Assembly (NCBI RefSeq): GCF_014203665.1
Contig: NZ_JACHJN010000003.1
Span: forward strand, 248,001-312,000
Direction of reading: 5' to 3'
Length of the DNA stretch: 64,000 nt
Origin: Saccharothrix tamanrassetensis
GTDB taxonomy: Bacteria; Actinomycetota; Actinomycetes; Mycobacteriales; Pseudonocardiaceae
This document shows, in pieces, positions 43,984 through 52,652 of this stretch; position 1 is the stretch's first letter; the number at the start of each line of letters is the position of its first letter. The notes under the pieces were generated by a model. That model was not told the origin of the DNA. It saw nothing but the letters and a program-made list of their open reading frames with translations, and made no database searches. The position numbers and the translations under genes are program-made.

Positions 43984-44886
43984 GTGGTAGACGTGGCACC
44001 TTCCCGCGACTCGTCCGACGAGGACCCCGAGCGCGCCTCCGACGAGGAGAAGATCGAGGAGTTCCGCAAGCGGTCGAAGAAGAAGCGGAAGGGCTCGTTC
44101 TGGCGTGAACTGCCGATCCTGGTCGTGGTCGCGGTGGGGCTCGCGTTCCTGATCCAGACGTTCCTGGCGCGGGTCTACATGATCCCGTCGGAGTCGATGG
44201 AGCAGACGCTGCACGGCTGCGCCGCGCCGTGCTTCGGCGACCGGGTGCTGGTCGACAAGCTCACCTACGACTTCACCGACCCCTCGGCGGGCGAGGTGGT
44301 GGTCTTCCACGGTCCGGACAGCTGGATCAACAACGACTTCGGGCCGACCGAGCCGCCGAACGCGGTGGTGGGGTTCTTCCAGGGGCTGGGGTCGCTGATC
44401 GGCATCCCGACCGCCAGCAAGGAGGACTTCGTCAAGCGGATCATCGCGGTCGGCGGGCAGACCGTGAAGTGCTGCGACGAGAAGAACCGCGTGCTGGTGG
44501 ACGGCAAGCCGCTGGACGAGCCGTACGTGTACTGGGAGCCGGGGCGCGGCAGCTTCCAGGAGTCGTTCGACGAGCTGAAGATCCCGGACGGCTACCTGTT
44601 CGTGATGGGCGACAACCGGAACGACTCGTGCGACTCGCGGTGCCAGGGCGACCGGCGGCTCGGCGGTCTGGTGCCGGTGGAGAACGTGGTGGGCAAGGCG
44701 CGGGTGATCGTGCTGCCCCCGTCCCGCTGGGGTGGCGTGGGCGACCACAACCCGCAGGCCGTGGCGCTGGGCGCGCCCGCGTGGCAGGACGCGGTGCCCG
44801 CCGGGGTGGGTATCGCGGCGGCGTGGCCCGTGTTGCTGATCGGCAGGCGGGTGAGGGCCCGGATCCGGCGTTCGCGGCTGGGATAG
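43984..44886 (+). CDS. lepB: Signal peptidase I (copy 2)
   Basis: A 300-aa paralogue of the upstream lepB, with an Asp/Glu/Lys-rich N-terminal tail, a membrane helix (about 43-60), catalytic Ser71 in IPSESMEQTLHGC and Lys in DFVKRIIAVGGQTVKCC, and MGDNRNDSCDSR. Both copies share Cys pairs in HGC-x-APC and CCDE. A 61-bp stretch is identical between the two genes. GTG start, TACGCT 6 nt upstream suggests a separate promoter. Having two tandem type I signal peptidases is known in actinomycetes (Streptomyces has four). Confidence 0.96.
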   Translation: MVDVAPSRDSSDEDPERASDEEKIEEFRKRSKKKRKGSFWRELPILVVVAVGLAFLIQTFLARVYMIPSESMEQTLHGCAAPCFGDRVLVDKLTYDFTDPSAGEVVVFHGPDSWINNDFGPTEPPNAVVGFFQGLGSLIGIPTASKEDFVKRIIAVGGQTVKCCDEKNRVLVDGKPLDEPYVYWEPGRGSFQESFDELKIPDGYLFVMGDNRNDSCDSRCQGDRRLGGLVPVENVVGKARVIVLPPSRWGGVGDHNPQAVALGAPAWQDAVPAGVGIAAAWPVLLIGRRVRARIRRSRLG

Positions 44887-44895
44887 GGTCGGGTG

Positions 44896-45690
44896 GTGAT
44901 CCGCAAGCCGCCTCGCGCCCAGGTTCGGCAGACCGCGGGAATCTGGGCCTTCCAAGCAGCGCTCGACCGGCGTGGCCTGGGGCCGGTCGCCGGGGTGGAC
45001 GAGGCCGGGCGCGGCGCGTGCGCCGGTCCGCTGGTGGTGGCGTCGTGCGTGCTCAAGCCGGGTGACGCGGCCCGGTTCGAGGGGCTGACCGACTCGAAGC
45101 TGCTGACCGCGCCGGCCCGGGACCGGATGTACGACCTGGTGCTGAAGCGGGCCGTGGACTACGCGGTGATCGTGATCCCGGCGTGGGAAGTCGACCTGAT
45201 CGGTGTGCACGTGGCGAACATCGAGGGCATGCGGCGGGCCGTGGCGCGGCTGTCCGCGCACCCCGGCTACGTGCTGACCGACGGTTTCCCGGTGCCGGGG
45301 CTGACCGCGCCGAACATGCCGGTGATCAAGGGGGACCGGGTGGCCGCCTGCGTGGCGGCGGCATCGGTGCTGGCCAAGGTCACCAGGGACCGGATCATGA
45401 CCGGGATGCACGATGAGCTGCCGGTCTACGGGTTCGACGTGCACAAGGGCTACAGCACGCCCGAGCACAGCGCCGCGCTGCTGGCCCACGGGCCGAGCGC
45501 GGAGCACCGCTGGTCGTATGCGAACGTGGCCTCGGCGGGGGCCCGGCACGGGTTGACGCCGCCGCACCGAGTGGCGCGTGACGTGCTTTCCGCCGCCGTG
45601 GTCCAGAATGGAACATCGCCGCAGACCAGCGGTGGCAGGCTCGCGACGAGGAGGGGCGCGGATTCGATGAGCACCCGCGCGGAGGCGTAA
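44896..45690 (+). CDS. rnhB: Ribonuclease HII
   Basis: Removes ribonucleotides from DNA; cleaves RNA in RNA/DNA hybrids. About 264 aa. Catalytic acidic residues occur in [15 protein letters not shown], the substrate-binding TDSKLL and the later YVLTDGFP and [13 protein letters not shown] segments. The C-terminal ~45 residues are low-complexity and less conserved. GTG 44893 or 44896; TAGGGT lies 6 nt before 44896, favouring a leaderless start there. The stop overlaps the DUF2469 start (TAATG). Confidence 0.95.
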   Translation: MIRKPPRAQVRQTAGIWAFQAALDRRGLGPVAGVDEAGRGACAGPLVVASCVLKPGDAARFEGLTDSKLLTAPARDRMYDLVLKRAVDYAVIVIPAWEVDLIGVHVANIEGMRRAVARLSAHPGYVLTDGFPVPGLTAPNMPVIKGDRVAACVAAASVLAKVTRDRIMTGMHDELPVYGFDVHKGYSTPEHSAALLAHGPSAEHRWSYANVASAGARHGLTPPHRVARDVLSAAVVQNGTSPQTSGGRLATRRGADSMSTRAEA

Positions 45691-46013
45691 TGAGTGCAGA
45701 GGATCTCGAGAAGTACGAGACCGAGATGGAGTTGTCGCTGTACAAGGAGTACCGCGACATCGTCAGCCAGTTCTCGTTCGTCGTGGAGACCGAGCGGCGG
45801 TTCTACCTGGCCAACTCGGTGGACGTGCAGGTCCGCAACGCGGACGGCGAGGTCTACTTCGAGGTGCGGATGTCCGACGCCTGGGTGTGGGACATGTACC
45901 GGCCGGCCCGGTTCGTGAAGAACGTCCGGGTTATCACGTTCAAGGACGTGAACGTGGAAGAGCTGGACAAGCCGGACCTGAGGCTGCCCGAGGACGGTCC
46001 GTTCAACTCCTGA
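45690..46013 (+). CDS. DUF2469 domain-containing protein
   Basis: A 107-aa acidic protein of the actinobacterial DUF2469 family, invariably beside rnhB in this phylum. Segments [39 protein letters not shown] and WVWDMYRPARFVKNVRV are highly conserved in my memory of the family. No catalytic motif or membrane segment; function unknown. It is followed by a strong terminator. Confidence 0.93.
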   Translation: MSAEDLEKYETEMELSLYKEYRDIVSQFSFVVETERRFYLANSVDVQVRNADGEVYFEVRMSDAWVWDMYRPARFVKNVRVITFKDVNVEELDKPDLRLPEDGPFNS

Positions 46014-46022
46014 CCGCCGCTC

Positions 46023-46068
46023 AAAGTCGCAGGGGCTCACCCGAAGGGGTGGGCCCCTTTGCGGCTTT
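46023..46068 (+). terminator. Terminator after rnhB-DUF2469
   Basis: Extended imperfect hairpin AAAGTCGCAGGGGCTCACC / GGTGGGCCCCTTTGCGGCTTT, with a 2-nt bulge and GU pair, within 10 bp of the stop codon. Confidence 0.8.
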
Positions 46069-46198
46069 CGGGTGGGTTTCCGCCGAGTTGTCCACAGGCC
46101 CGAAATCCATCCACAGATCGTGATCTCCCCCTGGCTCCCCAAGATCCGCTTCGGCAAAGTCGATCACGACACGACTTCACACCGAACCGGGAGCCACC

Positions 46199-46555
46199 GT
46201 GCGGACCACGCAGGAGCTGGGCGAACTGGGCGAGCACCTCGCCTGCGAATACCTGTGCCGGCAGGAGCGCCTGGCGCTGCTCCAGCGCAACTGGCGCTGC
46301 CCCGAGGGCGAACTCGACATCGTCGCGACCGACCGCGCGCAGCTGGTCGTCTGCGAGGTGAAGTGCCGTTCCGGCCCCGGCCGGGGCAGCCCGCTGGAAG
46401 CCGTCACGCGCACCAAGCTGGACCGCATCCGGGCGCTGGCCCTGCGCTGGCGGGAGATCCACGACCTGACCCGCCTGAAGATCCGCTGCGACCTGGTGGG
46501 CGTCCTCTGGCCCCGGTCGGGTCCGATCCGACTGCACCACGTGCGGGGTGCCTGA
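46199..46555 (+). CDS. yraN: UPF0102 / YraN family nuclease-like protein
   Basis: A 118-aa restriction-endonuclease-fold protein with the PD-(D/E)XK-like pattern: Glu in LGELGEHLACEYL, then EGELDIVATD and VVCEVKCRS. Widely conserved beside rnhB and comM, probably in DNA metabolism; no proven activity. GTG start. It is followed within 2 nt by comM. Confidence 0.92.
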   Translation: MRTTQELGELGEHLACEYLCRQERLALLQRNWRCPEGELDIVATDRAQLVVCEVKCRSGPGRGSPLEAVTRTKLDRIRALALRWREIHDLTRLKIRCDLVGVLWPRSGPIRLHHVRGA

Positions 46556-46556
46556 C

Positions 46557-48074
46557 ATGGCGCTGGCGAGAGGGTGGTCGGTGGCGCTGTTCGGCGTGGA
46601 CGGCGTGCCGGTGGAGATCGAGGCGGACGTGGGCGCGGGCACCGTGCGGACCCAGCTGCTCGGCCTGCCGGATGCCGCCCTGCACGAGTCGAAGGACCGC
46701 GTGAAGGCGGCCGTCCGCAACAGCAACCACACCTGGCCGACCCAGCGCGTCACGCTGGGCCTGTCCCCGGCCACCCTGCCGAAGGGCGGTTCGAGCTACG
46801 ACCTGGCCCTGGCCTGCGTCGTGCTGGCGGCGTCGCAGGCCGTGCCCGCCGACCGCCTGGCCGGCACCGTGCTGATCGGCGAACTGGCGCTGGACGGCCG
46901 GCTGCGCACCGTCCGAGGCGTGCTGCCCGCCCTGATGGCCGCCCGTCGGGCAGGCCTGGCACGGGCCGTCGTGCCGACCGCGTCCCTGCCCGAAGCCGCC
47001 CTGGTGGAGGGGCTGGCCCTGCACGGCGCGGAGAACCTCACCGACGTGATCGCCTGGCTGAACGGCGACGACACCTCCCTCACCCCGGCCCCGACCCTCG
47101 ACCCGACGCCGCCGCCCCCGCCCGGTCCGGACCTGTCCGACGTGGTGGGCCAGCCCGAGGCCCGCTGGGCGCTGGAGGTCGCCGCGGCGGGCGGCCACCA
47201 CGTGCTGCTCACCGGTCCGCCCGGCACCGGCAAGACGATGCTGGCCGAACGCCTGGTCAGCCTCCTGCCGCCGCTGTCGACGGACGAGGCGATCGGCGTG
47301 ACGGCCATCCACTCCGTCGCGGGCCTGCTCACCCCGCAGGCCCCGCTCGTGGCCACACCGCCGTTCGTCTCCCTGCACCCGTCCACGTCGACGGCGGCAC
47401 TGGTCGGCGGGGGCACGGGCCTGGCGAAACCCGGCGCGGTGAGCCACGCGCACCGGGGAGTGCTGTTCATCGACGAGGCGTGCGAGTTCGGTGCCCGGAG
47501 CCTGGACGCCCTGCGCACCTGCCTGGAGGAGGGCGAGGTGCGGATAGCCAGGAGGGACGGCATCGCCAGGTACCCGGCCCGTTTCCAACTGGTGCTGGCC
47601 ACCAACCCGTGCCCGTGCGCCCCGCCGAAGGACCTGGACTGCATCTGCCTGCCCACCACCAAACGCCGCTACCAGGCCAAGCTCTCCGGCCCACTGCTCG
47701 ACCGGGTGGACCTGCGGGTGACCATGCGCCCGTTGACCGTGATGATGGCCCCCGAGGTCGCCGACCCCGAGCCGACCGCGGCGGTCCGCCACCGCGTGCT
47801 CGAAGCGAGGACCAGGGCGAGGAACCGCTGGGCAGCCCACGGCTGGCGGACCAACGCCGAAGTCCCCGGCCCGGCCCTGCGGCGGGAGTTCCGCCTGCCC
47901 CGGGAGGCGACGACCCTCCTGGACCGCGCCCTCGCCCTGGGCGCACTGACCGGCCGAGGCGCCGACCGGTGCCTCCGGGTGGCCTGGACGCTCGCCGATC
48001 TCGCCGAAACCCCCGAGCCCACCGCCGACCACGTGGCGGCAGCCCTCGAATTCCGAGAAAGACGAAGGCCATGA
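46557..48074 (+). CDS. comM: YifB/ComM family Mg-chelatase-like AAA+ ATPase
   Basis: A 505-aa AAA+ protein. The N-terminal ChlI-type domain is ALARGWSVALFGVDGVPVEIE and GLSPATLPKGGSSYDLALA; the AAA+ core has LTGPPGTGKTMLAERL and FIDEACEFGARSLDALR; the C-terminal domain has LPREATTLLDRALALGALTGRG. ComM helicase drives branch migration during transformation in some Gram-negatives. ATG 46557 is preferred over GTG 46548. Lies between yraN and dprA, as often seen. Confidence 0.95.
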   Translation: MALARGWSVALFGVDGVPVEIEADVGAGTVRTQLLGLPDAALHESKDRVKAAVRNSNHTWPTQRVTLGLSPATLPKGGSSYDLALACVVLAASQAVPADRLAGTVLIGELALDGRLRTVRGVLPALMAARRAGLARAVVPTASLPEAALVEGLALHGAENLTDVIAWLNGDDTSLTPAPTLDPTPPPPPGPDLSDVVGQPEARWALEVAAAGGHHVLLTGPPGTGKTMLAERLVSLLPPLSTDEAIGVTAIHSVAGLLTPQAPLVATPPFVSLHPSTSTAALVGGGTGLAKPGAVSHAHRGVLFIDEACEFGARSLDALRTCLEEGEVRIARRDGIARYPARFQLVLATNPCPCAPPKDLDCICLPTTKRRYQAKLSGPLLDRVDLRVTMRPLTVMMAPEVADPEPTAAVRHRVLEARTRARNRWAAHGWRTNAEVPGPALRREFRLPREATTLLDRALALGALTGRGADRCLRVAWTLADLAETPEPTADHVAAALEFRERRRP

Positions 48075-48316
48075 CCCCGAAACTGTCCCGTCCGACAACC
48101 GGAAAACCCGCAAGACCCGACCCGACGCCGCCCGAACCGGACCTGGACACCTATCCCGCCAGACCGAGACTCCGCCGCCTGCAAATCCCCCGACGCGGCA
48201 CCCGCTGGCCCTTGGGCCAACCCGCCAGGCGAATCAAAGCCCGTTCCCACCAACAAAACCCGGAAACCACCCACCCCACCGACGCGCCGAATCCACCCAA
48301 CGGAGGCACCCCATGA
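48071..48316 (+). CDS. Short proline/arginine-rich open frame (uncertain)
   Basis: An 81-codon frame overlapping the comM stop as ATGA, with high G+C at third positions. The predicted protein is Pro/Arg/Thr-rich (SRPTTGKPARPDPTPPEP) and has no recognisable domain. It ends overlapping another ATG (48313). Could be a real disordered protein or chance. It is included because the coupling signals are good. Confidence 0.35.
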   Translation: MTPKLSRPTTGKPARPDPTPPEPDLDTYPARPRLRRLQIPRRGTRWPLGQPARRIKARSHQQNPETTHPTDAPNPPNGGTP

Positions 48317-48344
48317 CCCACCCCACCAACCTCGACCCCGCCGC

Positions 48345-48488
48345 GCCCGAACTCCCCGCCAGCCCCGGACTCGCCACCACCCTCGAACCTGCTGCCAGCC
48401 CCGGACTGGCCCCCACCCTCGAACCTGCTGCCAGCCCCGGACTGGCCCCCACCCTCGAACCCGCTGCCAGCCCCGGACTCGCCACCCC
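48345..48488 (+). repeat. Four tandem 36-bp repeats
   Basis: Units at 48345, 48381, 48417 and 48453; the second and third copies are identical over 36 bp (CCTCGAACCTGCTGCCAGCC then CCGGACTGGCCCCCAC), the first and fourth diverge. A multiple of three, coding PAASPGLAPTLE in the frame from 48313. Confidence 0.9.
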
Positions 48489-48949
48489 GCCCGACGACCA
48501 ACACCCTCGAACCTCTAGCGCCCCACCGGCCACGCATTCCGCCCTTCCCCTCCCGCACGCCCCATACGCAAGCCTCGGCCTCCCGCCCGACCCGCACTCC
48601 GCTCTCCCCCTCCCGCCCTCGCTAGGTGCGGGACAGGACGACTGGCCGGACACCTCGCCCGAAACCTGCGACCGTCTTCGGCGGCCCAAGGCCCCCAACC
48701 CCACCGCCGCGCACACCGACGGTCCACACCTCCATCGCGGACGCATCACCGCCCCGGCCTCACCACCGGGCAGCCTTCCCGCCTCACCACCCAGCAGCAC
48801 CCCGCGCACCGACCGCGAGGGCACGGCCATGGCAGGTAGCAGGCAATCCAAGGGCCACCTGGCTTCTGATCCGACCACCGCTCACGGCTCCAAGCCGCGT
48901 GACTGCGAAACGCAGCGGCGTGAGCCGCACAACTGTGGATCGCACCGGT

Positions 48950-49190
48950 ACGACAGCACCCGGCGGTGCGAAGGTGCCCAGTACGAAAGCGCCAGGCAGT
49001 ACGACAGCGCCAGGCAGTACGACGGTGCCCCGTGGTGCGACTGTGCTCGGCGATGCGACCGCGCCTCGCGATGCGGCAGCAGCTCGCGGAGCGGCGGTGC
49101 CTCGCGGTGCGGAAGTGTCCGGCGGTACGACGGTGTTCCGCGATGCGGCAGTGTCCGACAGTCGCGTGTCTGTGCTGCCGCCGACGTGAG
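48950..49190. repeat. Degenerate short tandem repeats
   Basis: AGCGCCAGGCAGTACGAC occurs twice perfectly in tandem (48988 and 49006), surrounded by degenerate 15-18 bp relatives built from GGCAGTACGAC, GGTGCGAC and CGATGCGGCAG. Confidence 0.7.
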
Positions 49191-49393
49191 CCTCGGGTGC
49201 GGCGCGGGATGTGGCCGGGGTGTTCGCTGCAAGGGCTGGCTGTGCGGCGTGGTCGCACATGCGTGGTGGTCGCGCGTGAAAGCGTGTTGCGGCTCGTGGC
49301 CTGGAACCTGTCGGGGCTCGGTGCGCAGCTGTTCCCGGAGGGACCGGTCGTGGTGGGCGGTGTGGAGCGGGCTGTACCCGTTGGCGGCGTGTC

Positions 49394-50542
49394 GTGAGTG
49401 ATGACGAACTCCGGTTGGCTCGGGCCTACCTCTCCCGCGTCGCCGAGCCGCCCGCGCACGCGGTGGCCGCCCTGGTTGCCGCGGTGGGGCCGGTGCGGGC
49501 GGCCCGGTTGATCCGGGACGGGGACGTCTCCGCTGCCGTCGACAGCCAGACCTCCGCTCGCCGGGACGGGGACACCGCCGCCGAAGACCTGGCCGCCGTC
49601 GCCGTACTCGGCGGCAGGCTGGTGATTCCCGAGGACGGCGAATGGCCCGCGTGGCCGTTCAACGCACTGGCGGTGGCCGCTTCGCACGGACTGCGGTGCG
49701 GGTTGGAGCCGCTTGCGCTGTGGGTGCGCGGGGACGGGGAGTTGGCCAAGTTGACCGAGCGGGCGGTGGCGGTGGTCGGCAGTCGGGCGGCCAGTGCGTA
49801 CGGGCAGCACGTCGCGGCCGAGTTCGGGTTCGGGCTGGCCGAGGCCGGGGTCACGGTGGTGTCCGGGGCTGCCTACGGCATCGACGGAGCCGCTCACCGT
49901 GGGGCGCTGACCGCCGGCGGGCCGACCATCGCGGTGTTGGCCTGCGGCGTTGACATCGCCTATCCGCGTGGGCACGAAGGGCTGCTCGAACGCATCCCGC
50001 ACCACGGCCTGGTCGTCAGCGAGTACCCGCCCGGATGTCGGCCGGCCCGCCATCGCTTCCTCACCCGCAATCGGCTGATCGCCGCCCTGGGCGAAGGGAC
50101 CGTGGTGGTCGAAGCGGGGAAGCGCAGCGGCGCGAAGAACACCGCCGCCTCCACCGCCGCGCTCGGGCGGGTGCTGATGGCGGTGCCGGGACCGGTCACG
50201 TCGGCCAGTTCCTCCGGCTGCCACGAACTGCTGAGGTCGGGGGAGGCGGTGGCCGTGAGCAGCGTGGCCGAGGTCATCGAGTCGACCGGTCGGCTCGGCG
50301 TGGACCTCGTGGAGGCCACGCGGGCCACCGAAGTCGGTCTTCCACAGGGGGAGGCGCTGCGGGTGTTCGAGGCGCTCCCGCTGGGCTCCGGGATCAGTGC
50401 CGAGGCCGTCGCGGTGGAATCCGGGGTCGAACTGCCCCGGGTCCGGGCGCTGTTGCCGGAACTGGAGTTGGTCCGACTCGCGGAGCGCGTCGACACCGGA
50501 TGGAAGCGCTCTCATGAAGGGAGTTGGCGTGGCGATACTTGA
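49394..50542 (+). CDS. dprA: DNA-processing protein DprA
   Basis: RecA-loading protein for single-stranded DNA uptake/processing; 382 aa. The Rossmann-like core has VAVVGSRAASAYGQHVA, SGAAYGIDGAAHRGAL, LACGVDIAYPRGHEGL and TRNRLIAALGEGTVVVEA. The C-terminal winged helix (about 320-375) is also present. GTG 49394 is used. The comM-dprA neighbourhood implies a natural-transformation relic or DNA repair role. Confidence 0.95.
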   Translation: MSDDELRLARAYLSRVAEPPAHAVAALVAAVGPVRAARLIRDGDVSAAVDSQTSARRDGDTAAEDLAAVAVLGGRLVIPEDGEWPAWPFNALAVAASHGLRCGLEPLALWVRGDGELAKLTERAVAVVGSRAASAYGQHVAAEFGFGLAEAGVTVVSGAAYGIDGAAHRGALTAGGPTIAVLACGVDIAYPRGHEGLLERIPHHGLVVSEYPPGCRPARHRFLTRNRLIAALGEGTVVVEAGKRSGAKNTAASTAALGRVLMAVPGPVTSASSSGCHELLRSGEAVAVSSVAEVIESTGRLGVDLVEATRATEVGLPQGEALRVFEALPLGSGISAEAVAVESGVELPRVRALLPELELVRLAERVDTGWKRSHEGSWRGDT

Positions 50543-50575
50543 CCAAGGGCGCTCGGAGGCGCAGCGTCAGGGGCT

Positions 50576-51553
50576 ATGTCCCCGCCGCCGCCCGCTCGGA
50601 CTCGCCGTGTCGATCTTGTCGGCCTGCGTCGTGCGCTGCCCGCCGACGTCTCGGTGGCCTTGGACGGCTACCAGCGCCATCTCGCGATGGAGCGCTCGCT
50701 GTCGCCGCACACCGTCCGCGCCTACCTGGCTGACGTGGTGTCCTTGCTGGTCCACCTGGCTGCCGGCACGGCTGCCGACGCCACCGTGGAGGCGATCGAC
50801 CTGGCCGGCTTACGGTCGTGGCTGGCCGCCCAGCACTCGGCGGGCGCGAGTCGGACGACGCTGGCCCGCCGCGCGGCCGCCGCCCGGACGTTCACCGCCT
50901 GGGCGTCGCGGGCCGGGTTGCTCGCCGACGACCCGGGGCTTCGTCTCGCCGCGCCCCGACCGCACCGCACGCTGCCCGCCGTGTTGCGGGCCGACCAGGC
51001 GCGAGCCGCGATGTCCGCTGCGGAAGTCTCCGCGGAACGCGGCGATCCGGTTGCGCTGCGTGACCAGGCCGTGGTGGAGTTGCTGTATGCGACAGGGGTG
51101 CGGGTCGCCGAGTTGTGCGGTCTCGACCTCGACGACATCGACTACTCCCAAAGGGTGATCCGGGTTCTGGGAAAGGGTAGGCGCGAACGCACCGTGCCGT
51201 TCGGCGTTCCGGCCGAACGGGCAGTACGGCGGTGGGTGGAACACGGGCGGTCGGCGCTGGTCAGCGACCGTTCACAGGGCGCGCTGTTCGTCGGTGCGCG
51301 CGGCGGCCGGCTCGACCCGCGTACCGCCAGGAGGGTTGTCCACGATGTAGTGGGTGCGGTACCTGAAACGGCCGACATCGGGCCGCACGGCCTGCGCCAC
51401 ACCGCGGCCACGCACCTGTTGGAAGGGGGAGCGGACCTGCGCACCGTCCAAGAGCTTCTTGGTCACGCTACGCTCGCAACGACTCAGCTCTACACACACG
51501 TCACCGTCGAACGGCTGAAGGCGATCCATGACCGAACCCACCCCCGCTCCTGA
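50576..51553 (+). CDS. xerC: Tyrosine recombinase XerC-like
   Basis: Site-specific recombinase of 325 aa, expected to act with XerD at dif to resolve chromosome dimers. The SAM-like N-terminal core-binding domain (about 20-120: [20 protein letters not shown]) precedes the catalytic domain with Arg in [11 protein letters not shown], Lys in [37 protein letters not shown] and Tyr in LYTHV. All active-site positions are intact. It starts 33 bp after dprA; its 3' end overlaps the sigma factor gene by 26 bp. Confidence 0.96.
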   Translation: MSPPPPARTRRVDLVGLRRALPADVSVALDGYQRHLAMERSLSPHTVRAYLADVVSLLVHLAAGTAADATVEAIDLAGLRSWLAAQHSAGASRTTLARRAAAARTFTAWASRAGLLADDPGLRLAAPRPHRTLPAVLRADQARAAMSAAEVSAERGDPVALRDQAVVELLYATGVRVAELCGLDLDDIDYSQRVIRVLGKGRRERTVPFGVPAERAVRRWVEHGRSALVSDRSQGALFVGARGGRLDPRTARRVVHDVVGAVPETADIGPHGLRHTAATHLLEGGADLRTVQELLGHATLATTQLYTHVTVERLKAIHDRTHPRS

Positions 51554-52652
51554 CGTCGCAGGGGGAGGTTCGCGGACCGCAACCGTGACCTCTCCTGCCG
51601 CCGCGCACGTCGGGACCTCGTCGGAGGCGCAGAACTCGGCTGCGCACGCCCCGACCGGGACGAACGGTCACCACGTCGACGAGCCCACGGCCAGCGGACA
51701 TGACGACGAGCCCCTGCAAAGCGCGCCCGCCGATCAGGACCTTTCGCACAGTGGTCGCATCGACGACGAATCCCGGCGCAGTGAGCACGCCGTCGATGAA
51801 TCCCTGCACAACGGGCATCCCGTGACCGCGCCCGTGGGCAGGCCCGCGCACCCGGCCTCCGAGTCGCGGACCGCCGACGACGTGGAAGCCGGCATCATCG
51901 CGCTCTGGCACACCTACGGCCAGTCGCACGAGCAGTTCCTGCGCGACCGCCTGGTGCTGCACTACGCCCCGCTGGTCAAGTACGTCGCGGGCCGCGTCGG
52001 CACCGGTCTGCCCGCGCACGTGGACGTCGCCGACCTGATCCAGTCCGGCATCTTCGGCCTGGTCGACGCGATCGAGAAGTTCGAACCCGAACGCGGCCTG
52101 AAGTTCGAGACGTACGCGATGCAGCGCATCCGGGGAGCGATCCTGGACGACCTGCGCTCGCAGGACTGGGTTCCCAGGTCCGTCCGCAGCCGTGCCCGCG
52201 ACGTCGAACGGGCCCTGGAACGCCTCGGCGCGAGCCTCCAGCGCACCCCGACCGACCGCGAACTCGCCGTCGAGCTGAAGATCGGCCTGGCGGAGCTGCG
52301 TGAGCTGTACGCGCAGCTGCAGCTCACCAGCGTGGTCGCCCTGGACGAACTGATCGCGGCGGGTCGCAGCGTCGGCGGCGCGGGAGCCTCCCTGGCCGAG
52401 TCGCTGCCCGACGAGGGCGCGGAAGACCCGATCGCCACCCTGGTCGACCAGGACAGCCGTCGACAGCTGGCGGACGCCATCGCGCAACTCGCCGAACGCG
52501 ACCGGGTGGTGGTGACGCTGTACTACTTCGAAAACCTCACCCTGGCCGAGATCGGCAAGGTCCTGGGCGTGACTGAGTCCAGGGTCTGCCAACTCCACAC
52601 CCGCGCGGTCCTGCGCCTGCGCACCAAGCTCAACGAGCAGCTCGAAGCCTGA
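51528..52652 (+). CDS. whiG: RNA polymerase sigma factor, WhiG/FliA type
   Basis: Sigma-28-family factor of 374 aa, controlling sporulation-stage genes in Streptomyces (WhiG). Region 2 begins [18 protein letters not shown] and continues through [21 protein letters not shown]; region 3 includes [15 protein letters not shown]; region 4 ends [20 protein letters not shown]. It carries an extra N-terminal ~115 residues, hydrophilic and His/Asp/Ser-rich, absent from typical ~280-aa WhiG. ATG 51528 lies within xerC. Confidence 0.93.
   Translation: MTEPTPAPDVAGGGSRTATVTSPAAAHVGTSSEAQNSAAHAPTGTNGHHVDEPTASGHDDEPLQSAPADQDLSHSGRIDDESRRSEHAVDESLHNGHPVTAPVGRPAHPASESRTADDVEAGIIALWHTYGQSHEQFLRDRLVLHYAPLVKYVAGRVGTGLPAHVDVADLIQSGIFGLVDAIEKFEPERGLKFETYAMQRIRGAILDDLRSQDWVPRSVRSRARDVERALERLGASLQRTPTDRELAVELKIGLAELRELYAQLQLTSVVALDELIAAGRSVGGAGASLAESLPDEGAEDPIATLVDQDSRRQLADAIAQLAERDRVVVTLYYFENLTLAEIGKVLGVTESRVCQLHTRAVLRLRTKLNEQLEA

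Larger units (their letters stand above)
48313..49393 (+). other. Low-complexity repeat-rich region between comM and dprA
   Basis: A frame open from ATG 48313 to 49401 begins with good codon bias and 36-bp repeats, but after about 48850 it becomes Cys/Arg/Trp-rich, as expected of a wrong frame, while other frames (48626-49189 on plus; 48784-49260 on minus) look repetitive and plausible. This could be one gene with a frameshift, a decaying repeat gene or non-coding repeat. I do not assign a single coding sequence. Confidence 0.5.

Noticed and set aside
48950-49190. Possible CRISPR array
   Set aside because: Repeats are adjacent and degenerate, without unique spacers of constant length, and there are no cas genes.
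50576-51553. Phage-type integrase
   Set aside because: Sequence and place (dprA-xerC-whiG-rpsB) fit housekeeping XerC, not a prophage.
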